Part shown: positions 12,052 through 21,938 of the stretch, piece after piece
Position numbering within the stretch: position 1 is the stretch's first letter
Layout of the letters: each line of letters starts with the position of its first letter
Made by a program: the position numbers and the translations under genes
Assembly (NCBI GenBank): GCA_033763135.1
Contig: JANRKY010000325.1
Span: 7,626-71,625, forward strand
DNA length: 64,000 nt
Origin: DALYLB01 sp033763135
GTDB lineage: Bacteria > Acidobacteriota > Blastocatellia > RBC074
Reading direction: 5' to 3'
Notes under the pieces: generated by a model
The model's database searches: none
Told to the model about the DNA's origin: nothing
Seen by the model: the letters and a program-made list of their open reading frames with translations, nothing else

Positions 12052-13866
12052 ATGCAGAATCGTATTTCGAGAATCCTTCTCCTCGTTTTCTTCCTCGGGC
12101 TGCTGGCCTTTCCGCTGGTGTACAAGCGGCTGGTCGCGCGCAACAAGGCCGAGGAAAAAGCCGCGGCCACTCCCGCGACCGCGCTGGCCCGGTATGGCTT
12201 CACCCTGACCGAATCCGCGAAGGCGGCCGGCATCGAGTTTAAACATGCCGCGCCCCGGCTCGACGCCAGGCTCGATCACATCATGGAGCAGGTGGCTTCG
12301 ATGGGCGCGGCGGTGTCGGTTGTGGACTTCGACCGCGATGGCTGGCAGGACATCTACATCACGAACAGCGGCGAGGGCAGCAGGAACGCGCTCTATAAAA
12401 ATCTGGGCAACGGCTCTTTCGAGGAGGTGGCCGCGGCGCTCGGCGTCGCCGGAGAGAACTCGCGTGAACATGGCGTTTCGATGGGCGCGGTCTGGGGCGA
12501 TTATGACAATGACGGCTACGAGGATCTGTTTCTGTACAAGTGGGGCCGGCCGGCGCTATACCGCAACGACGGCGGCAAAGGATTCACGCGAACAGATGAA
12601 GGGGCGGGCTTGCCGAATTGGGTGAATGCCAACACGGCGATCTGGTTCGACTATGACCGCGACGGCAAACTCGATCTGTTCATCGGCGGATATTACTCGG
12701 AAAACGTCGATCTCTGGAATTTGAAAACGACGAGGATCATGCCCGAGAGCTTCGAGTACGCCTCGAATGGCGGGCGGAAGTATCTGCTCCGAAACCTCAC
12801 GGATAAGCCCGGCGGCTTCGCCAGATTCGAGGACGTGAGCGAGCGAGCGGGCCTGAAATCAACACGCTGGGCGCTGGCGGCGGTGGCGGCGGATTTGCGG
12901 GGCACGGGCTTCCCGGATCTGTTCATCGCCAATGATTACGCCGTTTCAGAGCTGTTCTTCAATGATGGAGGAAAGGCGTTCCGCGAGATGGGAAAAGAGA
13001 CGGGCGTCGGGTATGCGCCGAAAAGCGGAATGACGGCCGCGGTGGGCGACGTGCTGAATCGGGGGCAGTTCGGCGTCTACGTCACCAACATTTCGGAGGA
13101 GGGCGTGCTCGTGCAGGGCAATAACCTGTGGATGCCGAAGGCGGGCACGTCGGGCGACCGGATCAAATACGAGAACCTGGCCAATTCGATGGGCGTGGAA
13201 CTGGGCGGCTGGAGCTTTGGCGCGCAGTTCGGCGATTTGAACAACGATGGGTTTCAGGACATCTACGTCACCAATGGGAATGTCTCGCTCGACAAGGAGA
13301 AGAGCTATTGGTACGACTATTCGAAAGTCGCGGGCGGGAACCAGGCGATCATCTCGGACGCGGCGAACTGGCCGCCGCTCAATGGCCGCAGTCTTTCAGG
13401 CTATCAGAAAAAACGGCTTTGGATCAATGACGGCGCGGGATCGTTCAAGGAGGTCGCGCAGCTCGTCGGCGTGACCGATGTGAACGACGGGCGTTCGGTG
13501 GCCATGGCGGATTTCGGCAATCGCGGCGTTCTCGATGTCGTCGTGGCCAACCAGCGAGGGCCGCTGCTGCTTTACAAAAACACGGTCACCCCGGAAAACA
13601 AATGGATCGCCTTCGATCTGGAAGGCACGACCAGCAATCGAAGCGCGATTGGGGCCGCGGTGCGCGTATACTGGAATGGGCAGCAACAGGTGCAGGAGGT
13701 CTCGGGCGGGAGCGGGTTCTGCGCGCAGAATCAGCGGCGGCTCCATTTCGGACTGGGCAAAACGGCGCGCGTCGAGCGGGTTGAGATTCGCTGGCCCTCA
13801 GGTAAAATGGAGACGATTCACACACCCGAACCCAATCGAATTCATAAATTCAAGGAGTCGGTATGA
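12052..13866 (+). CDS. CRTAC1-family FG-GAP repeat protein with C-terminal ASPIC/UnbV domain
   Basis: A 604-residue protein from ATG 12052, 2 bases after the previous stop. An N-terminal signal anchor (residues about 7-24, ILLLVFFLGLLAFPLV) is followed by FG-GAP/VCBS repeats with Asp-rich loops (DFDRDGWQDIYITN, DYDNDGYEDLFL, DLNNDGFQDIYVTN). The C-terminus (about 510-595) is an ASPIC/UnbV module: IGAAVRVYWNGQQQVQEV, RLHFGLG, VEIRWPSG. UnbV proteins were first noted beside UnbU in enediyne clusters, and the next gene here is UnbU/RnfD-like. It is likely an extracytoplasmic beta-propeller; its biochemical role is unknown. The stop overlaps the next start (ATGA). Confidence 0.9.
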   Translation: MQNRISRILLLVFFLGLLAFPLVYKRLVARNKAEEKAAATPATALARYGFTLTESAKAAGIEFKHAAPRLDARLDHIMEQVASMGAAVSVVDFDRDGWQDIYITNSGEGSRNALYKNLGNGSFEEVAAALGVAGENSREHGVSMGAVWGDYDNDGYEDLFLYKWGRPALYRNDGGKGFTRTDEGAGLPNWVNANTAIWFDYDRDGKLDLFIGGYYSENVDLWNLKTTRIMPESFEYASNGGRKYLLRNLTDKPGGFARFEDVSERAGLKSTRWALAAVAADLRGTGFPDLFIANDYAVSELFFNDGGKAFREMGKETGVGYAPKSGMTAAVGDVLNRGQFGVYVTNISEEGVLVQGNNLWMPKAGTSGDRIKYENLANSMGVELGGWSFGAQFGDLNNDGFQDIYVTNGNVSLDKEKSYWYDYSKVAGGNQAIISDAANWPPLNGRSLSGYQKKRLWINDGAGSFKEVAQLVGVTDVNDGRSVAMADFGNRGVLDVVVANQRGPLLLYKNTVTPENKWIAFDLEGTTSNRSAIGAAVRVYWNGQQQVQEVSGGSGFCAQNQRRLHFGLGKTARVERVEIRWPSGKMETIHTPEPNRIHKFKESV

Positions 13867-14729
13867 CACCCGAAATGACGGCGTCAGGTTCCACAAGCGC
13901 CGCCCCGGCGGCGGCGCCATCGGCGCTCGCGCGATTTTTCAGTTTGGAGAATCGGTATCTCGTGCCGATGTTCATCACAACGATTCTGATTCTCGGTCAG
14001 GTCACGTTTGGTTTTCTGGAAAGCTGGTCGCGCACGTTTCTGGCGATCAGCGCATCCATTCTGACCGAATTGGCGCTGGGCCGGTTGATTACGGGGCAAT
14101 GGCCCAATCCGGCGAGCGCGTATATTTCCGGCATCAGCGTAGGCATTCTCATTCGCTCGCCGGAATTCTGGCCATATGCCTTGTGCAGCGCGATTTCGAT
14201 TTCGTCGAAGTACGCCATTCGATGGCGCGGGCGGCATCTATGGAACCCGTCCAATTTCGCGATCTGCGTGATGCTGTTGCTCGCGCCCGAATTCGTCGCG
14301 ACGTTGAGCGTGCAGTGGGGCAACACCATCTGGCCGATGCTGATCGTCTGGACATTGGGCGCGCTGATCACGTGGCGGGTCGACCGGCTGCATATCACGG
14401 CGACCTATGTCTCCTCGTTCCTCGCGTTTTCGCTGATTCGGGGGGCGATGACGGGACATGGATTTCTGGCCGAGGTCGCGCCGATCACCGGGCCGATGTA
14501 TCAGCTCTTCATCTTTTTCATGATCACGGACCCGAAAACGACGGTCCGCCGCAAGTGGGCGCAATGCCTGGTCGCCTTTCTGGTGGCGGCGGCGGAGATG
14601 GCGCTGCGGCTCAGCGAGAACATCCATGCGCCCTATTACGCGCTGACGATTGTCGGTCCGCTGGCGCTGGCGACGGAGATCTGGCTGACCTCGCGGAAGC
14701 ATCCGGAAAACGGTCTCGCGACGGCTTGA
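13863..14729 (+). CDS. UnbU-like / RnfD-NqrB family integral membrane protein
   Basis: A 288-residue polytopic protein with about eight to nine membrane segments, overlapping the CRTAC1 gene by 4 bases. Sequence such as GRHLWNPSNFAICVMLL and IFFMITDPKTT matches the membrane subunit family of Rnf and Na+-NQR complexes (RnfD/NqrB) and the UnbU proteins. RnfD and NqrB carry flavin and move electrons through the membrane. No other Rnf subunits are nearby, so it probably does not belong to a full Rnf complex. Pairing with two ASPIC/UnbV proteins suggests a transmembrane electron path to or from the exported propellers (inference). Confidence 0.8.
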   Translation: MTPEMTASGSTSAAPAAAPSALARFFSLENRYLVPMFITTILILGQVTFGFLESWSRTFLAISASILTELALGRLITGQWPNPASAYISGISVGILIRSPEFWPYALCSAISISSKYAIRWRGRHLWNPSNFAICVMLLLAPEFVATLSVQWGNTIWPMLIVWTLGALITWRVDRLHITATYVSSFLAFSLIRGAMTGHGFLAEVAPITGPMYQLFIFFMITDPKTTVRRKWAQCLVAFLVAAAEMALRLSENIHAPYYALTIVGPLALATEIWLTSRKHPENGLATA

Positions 14730-14749
14730 GAGCGCCGGTGTCGCTTGTG

Positions 14750-15523
14750 ATGTCAAGACTACGCAATTCAACCAACGCCATTCTGCCGCCGCTGGCCGTT
14801 GTGGCCGCGCTTGTCGCCCTGTGGACGACGGTGTGGGCGTCCGGCGTGTTTCACGAAAGCGCCTTTCCGTCACCGCTGGCGGTCTTGCGGGGAGGGCGCG
14901 AGGAAGCGCGGAGCGGGAGGTTGTGGAACGATCTGATCACGTCGCTGTTTCGCGTGAGCTGCGGGTTCGCGCTGGCGGCGCTGCTCGGCATTCCGCTCGG
15001 TTTGTGGCTGGGGCAGAAGATGGGCGCGCGAACCGCCTTTCTGCCCATCATCAATTTCTTTCGCAATTTGTCGCCGCTGGCGTGGATGCCGTTCGCGATC
15101 TTGTGGTTTGGCGTCGGCGATGCATCGGCCATCTTTCTGATCTTTCTGGCCGCGTTCTTTCCGGTCGCGCTTTCGACGATGGCCGCGGTGTCGAACATTC
15201 CCGCGGTCTATTTTCGCGTCGCGCGGGATTACGGCATGCAGGGCGCCGAGAAGCTGACACAGGTCACCCTGCCGGCGATTCTGCCGCAGGTGATCACCAC
15301 GCTGCGCGTGACGGCGGGGCTTTGCTGGCTGGTGGTCGTCGCCGCCGAAATGATCGCCGGACGCGATGGATTGGGCTTCGCCGTGATGGATTCGCGCAAC
15401 GGGCTCCGAACCGATCTGCTGGTTGTCGAAATGATTGTCATCGGATTGATTGGCGTCGTATTGGATCGGTTGCTGGTGCAATTGACGAAAATTTCGAGCG
15501 TCAGGTGGGGATATGAGCGGTAG
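14750..15523 (+). CDS. ABC transporter permease, NitT/TauT type
   Basis: A 257-residue membrane protein with about six helices, starting at ATG 14750 (GTG 14739 is an alternative). It has the binding-protein-dependent permease signature for contacting the ATPase (about residues 160-185, DYGMQGAEKLTQVTLPAILPQ, the EAA loop). Length and pattern match SsuC/TauC/NrtB-type importers of nitrate, sulfonates, taurine, pyrimidine precursors and similar small anions. Its end overlaps the ATPase gene by 11 bases. Substrate unknown. Confidence 0.92.
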   Translation: MSRLRNSTNAILPPLAVVAALVALWTTVWASGVFHESAFPSPLAVLRGGREEARSGRLWNDLITSLFRVSCGFALAALLGIPLGLWLGQKMGARTAFLPIINFFRNLSPLAWMPFAILWFGVGDASAIFLIFLAAFFPVALSTMAAVSNIPAVYFRVARDYGMQGAEKLTQVTLPAILPQVITTLRVTAGLCWLVVVAAEMIAGRDGLGFAVMDSRNGLRTDLLVVEMIVIGLIGVVLDRLLVQLTKISSVRWGYER

Positions 15524-16280
15524 CCCATTGCAACTCGATCAGGTTTCGCGATCGTTCGGGGCGGTGGAGGCGCTGCGCGGGATTTCCCTGTCGATTGCGC
15601 GCGGCGAGTTCGTCGCGGTTGTCGGTCCGTCAGGATGCGGGAAAACGACGCTGTTGAATCTGCTCTCGGGGTTCGACCGGCCATCGTCGGGACGCGTCAC
15701 GCGCGACGGGCAGGTGCGGATGGTTTATCAACATGATGGATTGTTCCCATGGCGGACGGTGACGGAGAATATCGCGCTTGGATTGCGGCAGATCAAAGAC
15801 GAACGCGAGCAGGCGCGACAGATCGATGAGATGCTGCGATTGATTCGGTTGGAGGGATTCGAGCGACATTATCCGCATCAGCTCTCGGGCGGAATGCGGC
15901 AGCGGGTTGAACTTGCCCGGGCCCTGGCCGGGGAGTCCGACATCCTTCTGATGGATGAGCCATTCTCGGCGCTTGATTATCTGACGCGGCTACGGATGCG
16001 GCAGGAGTTATCGCGCCTGCTCGATGAACGTCCCCGCACGGTCGTGCTGGTGACGCATGACATCGAGGAGGCCGCCCAGCTCGCGGATCGCATCGTCGTG
16101 TTGACGGAACGCCCGGCGCGGATTCGATATGAATTGAGCATCGATGTCCCGCGTCCGCGCGACCTGACGCATCCTGACGTGGTGCGGGCCATTCATCGGA
16201 TTCTGACGGAGCTGGGCATCGAACAGGACCATTCGAACAATTCGGACAAGGCCTCCTTCAAGACGGACGCTCGGTCATAA
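15513..16280 (+). CDS. ABC transporter ATP-binding protein, NitT/TauT type
   Basis: A 255-residue ATPase with all motifs: Walker A GPSGCGKT (38-45), Q-loop (MVYQHDGLFPW), signature LSGGMRQRVELARAL, Walker B ILLMDEPFSALD, and switch histidine in VTHD. Start ATG 15513 lies inside the end of the permease gene, which indicates translational coupling. It powers import through the neighbouring permease and binding protein. Confidence 0.94.
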   Translation: MSGSPLQLDQVSRSFGAVEALRGISLSIARGEFVAVVGPSGCGKTTLLNLLSGFDRPSSGRVTRDGQVRMVYQHDGLFPWRTVTENIALGLRQIKDEREQARQIDEMLRLIRLEGFERHYPHQLSGGMRQRVELARALAGESDILLMDEPFSALDYLTRLRMRQELSRLLDERPRTVVLVTHDIEEAAQLADRIVVLTERPARIRYELSIDVPRPRDLTHPDVVRAIHRILTELGIEQDHSNNSDKASFKTDARS

Positions 16281-16302
16281 GCGGGCGAAAGGATTTTGCG
16301 TT

Positions 16303-17325
16303 ATGTTCCGATCTCCGATCATAAAAATCATTTTCGGCGTTGTCGTGGTCATCGCCGTTCTCGGTTTGCTGCGTTTCAAGCCCTGGCAGCGATCTGCTCC
16401 CATCGGGGAGGCCGGCGGAGAGCGCCCGGCGCTTAATGTGGGCTTTCTGCCCGTCACCTGTCATCTGACGTGCCCGGTGACGGATTACGCAACCCGCACC
16501 AGCAAAGCGACTCGATTCGAGTCGCAGCGTTTCACGGATTTTCCGACCGTCGTGGAATCGATCAAGGCGGGCAGGCTCGATTCAACGTTTCTGCTTGCGC
16601 CGCTGGCGATGAAATTGCGCGAGCAGAAGGTTCCGGTGAAGATCGTCTATCTCGGCCATCGCGACGGTTCGACGGTGATGGTTCGCAAGAACGACCCGGC
16701 GAAATCATTGCGCGACCTGCGCGGCAAGACCTTTGCCATCCCGAGCAAATACAGCAATCAGAATCTGGTCATTCACAAGCTGATGGAGGAGCAGGGCATC
16801 CGAGCGGAGGAGATCAACTTCGTCGAGATGCCGCCGCCCGACATGCCGGGCGCGCTCGCGGCCAGTGCGATCGATGCCTACTTTGTCGGGGAGCCCCACG
16901 CCGCCCGCGCCGAACTCGACGGCACGGGGCGCGTGCTTTATCACGCCAAGGACATCTGGCCCGGCTTCATCTCTTGCGTGCTGGTCGTTACGGAAAAGCT
17001 GATCCGCGAGCGCCCCGCCGTTGTCCGGGATCTGGTTCGCGGCATCGCCGAAAGCGGCGAGTGGGCGGAGACGAATCGCCTGGAGGCGGCCAGGGTCGCT
17101 TCGCCCTATTTCCGCCAGGATGAGAAGGTCGTGCGGTACGTGCTGACGCAGCCGCCGGACCGCGTCAGTTACCGGATGCTGACGCCGACCGATGCGGACC
17201 TGCTGAAGATTCATGAAATGGCGATGAAAGCCGGCATCATCACAACGCCGGTGGAGATGAGGGATCTGATCGATCGGTCCTTCATTCCCGCGGACATCAA
17301 GCCTCTGCCGATTGCGTTGCGGTAG
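16303..17325 (+). CDS. ABC transporter substrate-binding protein (SsuA/NrtA/THI5-like)
   Basis: A 340-residue protein with an N-terminal membrane anchor (residues 6-22, IIKIIFGVVVVIAVLGLL) and an NMT1/SsuA-like periplasmic binding fold starting LNVGFLPVTCHLTCPVTDY. The anchor is a hydrophobic helix without a lipobox. The chain shows SIKAGRLDSTFLLAPLAMKLRE and the SLRDLRGKTFAIPSKYSNQN segment typical of the family. Two cysteines (CHLTC) near the predicted ligand pocket are unusual and could bind a metal or form a disulfide. Starts 22 bases after the ATPase gene. Ligand unknown. Confidence 0.88.
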   Translation: MFRSPIIKIIFGVVVVIAVLGLLRFKPWQRSAPIGEAGGERPALNVGFLPVTCHLTCPVTDYATRTSKATRFESQRFTDFPTVVESIKAGRLDSTFLLAPLAMKLREQKVPVKIVYLGHRDGSTVMVRKNDPAKSLRDLRGKTFAIPSKYSNQNLVIHKLMEEQGIRAEEINFVEMPPPDMPGALAASAIDAYFVGEPHAARAELDGTGRVLYHAKDIWPGFISCVLVVTEKLIRERPAVVRDLVRGIAESGEWAETNRLEAARVASPYFRQDEKVVRYVLTQPPDRVSYRMLTPTDADLLKIHEMAMKAGIITTPVEMRDLIDRSFIPADIKPLPIALR

Positions 17326-17395
17326 GCCGAAAACCGGCCGCCTGAAGGCGAAATTACAAACGGGAACTTCGACCGCTTTTCAAGGAGAGATAGTC

Positions 17396-18793
<1,398 letters not shown>

Positions 18794-18809
18794 TGATTCG
18801 CGTGAATTC

Positions 18810-19781
18810 GTGACTGAAACCTACCCGGAAACCCCGACACAACGCGCCCTCTGGATCCAGCAGCGTCGTGGGCCGAAGAACCGGCTCGATCCGGAACGGC
18901 CGTATGCGTTTCTGTACGAAGAAGAACCCGGCGCCACGGGCGAGCCGGTTCCGACCGCCACCCTTTTTCTCACCAACCGCGAATGCCCGTACCGGTGCCT
19001 GATGTGTGATCTGTGGCAAAACACGCTCGACGAGCGCGTGCCGCGAGGGGCGATTGCCGGGCAGATTCGCCGCGCGCTCGGCCAGTTGCCGCTCACGCGG
19101 CAGGTCAAGCTCTACAACGCCGGCAGTTTTTTCGATCCGGGGGCCATCCCCTCGGAAGATTACGAAGAGGTCGCCGCGTTGCTCACAGCCTTCGAAAAAG
19201 TGATCGTTGAGTGCCATCCGGCGCTGTTGACCGACATCACGGGCAGCCGATGTTTGCGCTTTCGCGACCTGCTCCCGGGAAAACTGGAAGTGGCCATCGG
19301 GCTGGAGACCGTTCATCCGCTGGCGTTGGACAAACTCAACAAACGAATGACGGTGGCCGATTTTCAGCGGGCGGCGGACTTCCTCGGGCGAAATGAGATC
19401 GATTTGCGCGTCTTCCTCCTGCTCCGGCCGCCGTTCCTCAGCGAGGCCGAAGGATTGGAATGGACGCGGCGTTCGCTCGTCGTCGCGACGGAATGCGGCG
19501 CCGTCGTGTGTTCGATCATTCCCACGCGCGGCGGCAATGGAGCGATGGAAGCGCTCGGCCCCCATTACCAGCCGCCGCGGCTCGTCTCGCTCGAAGCGGC
19601 GATCGAATTCGGGTTGTCGTTGAACCGCCCTCGCGTCTTCGCCGATTTGTGGGATGTGGAGAAATTTTATACATGCGCCTGCTCGGAGCGCCGCGCCGCC
19701 CGGCTGGCTGAGATGAACCGTACGCAGCGGATTCCGGCGCCGATCCGGTGCGAGCGTTGTCTTGGGGAAGCCGGAAGATAG
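18810..19781 (+). CDS. Radical SAM enzyme with extra C-terminal cysteines
   Basis: A 323-residue protein with a GTG start at 18810. The [4Fe-4S]/SAM motif is CPYRCLMC (C59, C63, C66, CxxxCxxC), inside TLFLTNRECPYRCLMCDLW, followed by the TIM-barrel region. Near the C-terminus a CxC (FYTCACSERR) and a CxxC (IRCERC) could hold an auxiliary Fe-S cluster or zinc. The overall look resembles the Elp3/RaSEA-like group, but I cannot name the reaction. It lies between the amidoligase and the flavoprotein with 16- and 0-base gaps, so they are surely co-transcribed. Confidence 0.85.
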   Translation: MTETYPETPTQRALWIQQRRGPKNRLDPERPYAFLYEEEPGATGEPVPTATLFLTNRECPYRCLMCDLWQNTLDERVPRGAIAGQIRRALGQLPLTRQVKLYNAGSFFDPGAIPSEDYEEVAALLTAFEKVIVECHPALLTDITGSRCLRFRDLLPGKLEVAIGLETVHPLALDKLNKRMTVADFQRAADFLGRNEIDLRVFLLLRPPFLSEAEGLEWTRRSLVVATECGAVVCSIIPTRGGNGAMEALGPHYQPPRLVSLEAAIEFGLSLNRPRVFADLWDVEKFYTCACSERRAARLAEMNRTQRIPAPIRCERCLGEAGR

Positions 19782-21386
19782 ATGAAACACGATTTTGATC
19801 TCGCCATCATCGGCTCCGGATTCGGCGGCTCGTTGCTCGCGATGGTCGCGCGGCGAATCGGCCTTTCCGTGATCCTGATCGAGCGCGGAACCCACCCGCG
19901 TTTTGCGATTGGCGAATCGACCTCTCCGCTCGCCAATCTGATCATCGAACAACTGGCCGAACGATATGACCTGCCGCGCCTCAAGCCGCTGGCCGCCTGG
20001 GGGGAATGGCAGCGCGTTTATTCCAATGTCGTCGGCGGACTCAAGCGCGGCTTCACCTATTTCAAGCACGAGTCGGAAAGACGGTATCGCATGGCCGCGG
20101 ATCGCTCTAATCAATTACTTGTCGCGGCCAGCCCGACTGATGAAACAGCCGATTCTCATTGGCTGCGGTCGAGCGTCGATCATTTTCTGGTCAGGGAAGC
20201 CGTGGCTCTCGGCGCCGAGTATCTGGATCAGACGTGCCTGCAATCAGTCGACCGACCGGGGGAAGGGGCGATCCGGTTGAAGGGAGAAAGGCTGGGCCAA
20301 TCGATCCAGGTCAATGCGCGCCTGCTTGTAGACGCCGGCGGCCCCCGGGGTTTTCTGAGCAGGCAATTGAATGTCGTCGAAACGGAGTTTGCCGCATATC
20401 CGCCGACCCAGGCGTTGTACTCGCATTTCACCGGCGTCCGGCGTTGCGATGAAATGCCCGATTTCAGTGTGGACGAGCGGCCGCCTTATCCCATGGATGA
20501 CGCCGCTGTGCACCATGTTTTCGATGGCGGATGGATGTGGGTTCTGCGCTTCAACAATGGGCTCACCAGCGCGGGGATTGCGGTCACGGACGAACTGGCG
20601 AACGATCTCGGGATTGCGGAAGGGGAAAAGGCATGGCGACGGTTTCTGTCGAAATTCCCTTCGATTGCCGCGCAGTTCGCCGACGCGCTGCCCGTGCGTG
20701 AATTCACACAGCAGCCTCGCCTGTCCTATCGCGCAACGGCAGCCGCGGGGAAAGGTTGGGCAATGCTCCCCTCCGCCGCTGCATTCATCGATCCGCTCTT
20801 CAGCACGGGGATTCCCATGACGCTGCTCGGCGTCGAAAGGCTGGGGCGGATTCTGTCGGAAAAACTCAACGGCATCGGCCTGAAACAACGGCTCGATGAA
20901 TATGGGCAGATCACCATGGCGGAAGCCGATCACACTGCCCATTTCATCGGCTCCTGCTACGCCTCCTTCCCGCATTTCGAGAACTTTACCGCCTACTCGA
21001 TGTTCTACTTCGCCGCCGCCAGCTACAGTGAAATGGCGCGCCGATTTCACCGCGAGCGCCTGGTCACCCGGTTCCTGGCCGCGGATCGTTCGGACTTCGC
21101 CCCGGCCATGCGCGAGTTCGGCGATGTCTTGCGGCGACATCGCGACGGCATTGATTCCTCCGCTTTTTCCCGGCGGATCGCCGAATCCATCCACAGTTTG
21201 AATATCGCCGGTCTTTGCCGCCCCGCTAAACGAAACTGGTACGGCGTCGACCTGAACGATGTCATCGCCGGCGCCGCCAATCTCGGAATGACGCCGGAAG
21301 AGGCGTCCGAGGCGTTGGAAGACGCCCCGTGGGCTCATCCGGATGCGCCAATCCGTTCAGGCGGAACCTGCGCCGAGGATGATTGA
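19782..21386 (+). CDS. FAD-dependent oxidoreductase of the flavin halogenase type
   Basis: A 534-residue flavoprotein starting immediately after the radical SAM stop. The N-terminal FAD fold has GSGFGG (residues 11-16) and an ERGTHPRFAIGEST segment characteristic of FADH2-dependent halogenases and their relatives. A later GWMWVLRFNNG stretch takes the place of the halogenase G-W-x-W-x-I-P region, and FIDPLFSTGIPMTL matches the conserved FIDPLFSSG-like motif. The I-P of the halogenase signature is replaced by L-R, so halogenation is plausible but unproven; a hydroxylase or reductase role is also possible. Last gene of the nine-gene run. Confidence 0.82.
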   Translation: MKHDFDLAIIGSGFGGSLLAMVARRIGLSVILIERGTHPRFAIGESTSPLANLIIEQLAERYDLPRLKPLAAWGEWQRVYSNVVGGLKRGFTYFKHESERRYRMAADRSNQLLVAASPTDETADSHWLRSSVDHFLVREAVALGAEYLDQTCLQSVDRPGEGAIRLKGERLGQSIQVNARLLVDAGGPRGFLSRQLNVVETEFAAYPPTQALYSHFTGVRRCDEMPDFSVDERPPYPMDDAAVHHVFDGGWMWVLRFNNGLTSAGIAVTDELANDLGIAEGEKAWRRFLSKFPSIAAQFADALPVREFTQQPRLSYRATAAAGKGWAMLPSAAAFIDPLFSTGIPMTLLGVERLGRILSEKLNGIGLKQRLDEYGQITMAEADHTAHFIGSCYASFPHFENFTAYSMFYFAAASYSEMARRFHRERLVTRFLAADRSDFAPAMREFGDVLRRHRDGIDSSAFSRRIAESIHSLNIAGLCRPAKRNWYGVDLNDVIAGAANLGMTPEEASEALEDAPWAHPDAPIRSGGTCAEDD

Positions 21387-21439
21387 TGAATTGATCGCGT
21401 AATTTGCCATCAAGATGTTTTCGAGTACGATCATCAATT

Positions 21440-21688
21440 ATGAAAACGACACTGACCATTGACGATGACATCGCCGCGCGGTTGGCGAAAGCGCAGAGGA
21501 AGACGGGGTTGACGTTCAAGGAGATTGTAAATCAGACGTTGCGACAGGGGGTGGAGCGTCGGCCGGCATCGCTGCGAAAGATCCCCCGGGTCGTCGTCAA
21601 GGCTCGCCCGATGGGCCGGATTCCGGGGCTGAATTACGCGAACATCGGCGAATTGCTCGAACACCTTGAGGGCTCAACTCATCAATGA
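21440..21688 (+). CDS. VapB-type ribbon-helix-helix antitoxin (DUF2191-like)
   Basis: An 82-residue protein from ATG 21440. The opening MKTTLTIDDDIAARLAKAQ and the following FKEIVNQTLRQGV helix are typical of VapB-like antitoxins that bind DNA through a ribbon-helix-helix and neutralise a PIN-domain RNase through the C-terminal tail. The stop overlaps the start of the expected toxin (ATGA at 21685-21688), the normal arrangement. The toxin itself is reduced to a remnant, so this antitoxin appears orphaned. Confidence 0.75.
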   Translation: MKTTLTIDDDIAARLAKAQRKTGLTFKEIVNQTLRQGVERRPASLRKIPRVVVKARPMGRIPGLNYANIGELLEHLEGSTHQ

Positions 21689-21780
21689 TCATCCCTGACG
21701 CCGACCTTCCGCCATATGCCCACAATTCACGGGACTTCCACCGCTTTTCCGCGCTCAGGACGATCGATCCGCTTTTGTGA
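21685..21780 (+). pseudogene. VapC-like PIN-domain toxin remnant with internal deletion
   Basis: The frame starting at ATG 21685 overlaps the antitoxin stop and encodes only 31 residues. It begins MIIPDADLPPYAH, the normal N-terminus of PIN toxins (MIIPDANLLLYA-like, first catalytic Asp retained). It then passes directly to NSRDFHRFSALRTIDPLL, which matches the C-terminal end of the same family (N-D-R-D-F-x-R-F-x-L-x-W-x-x-P-L). About 90-100 central residues, including the other acidic catalytic residues, are missing without a frame change. Inferred from motif memory; an alignment would settle it. Confidence 0.6.
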
Positions 21781-21938
21781 CCTGCCGCGCGAATTCCCGC
21801 CCGCGGAGCCATTGTAATAGTTTCGTAATAGGCGACATGACGGAGCCGCTGCGGTTGTTGACTTCGCGTGGGATGCGTACCATCCAGTTGCGTGACGAAT
21901 CCGAATCCCTACGCGAAACTTCGAGGAGAGCAACTGCA

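Noticed and set aside
13863..14729. Subunit of a complete Rnf or NQR complex
   Set aside because: No other Rnf/Nqr subunits nearby; proximity to ASPIC/UnbV genes fits UnbU better.
21777..21938. N-terminal extension of the desaturase
   Set aside because: It would start at the stop of the toxin remnant without a ribosome site, while ATG 21939 has GAGGAGAG upstream and fits the family N-terminus.
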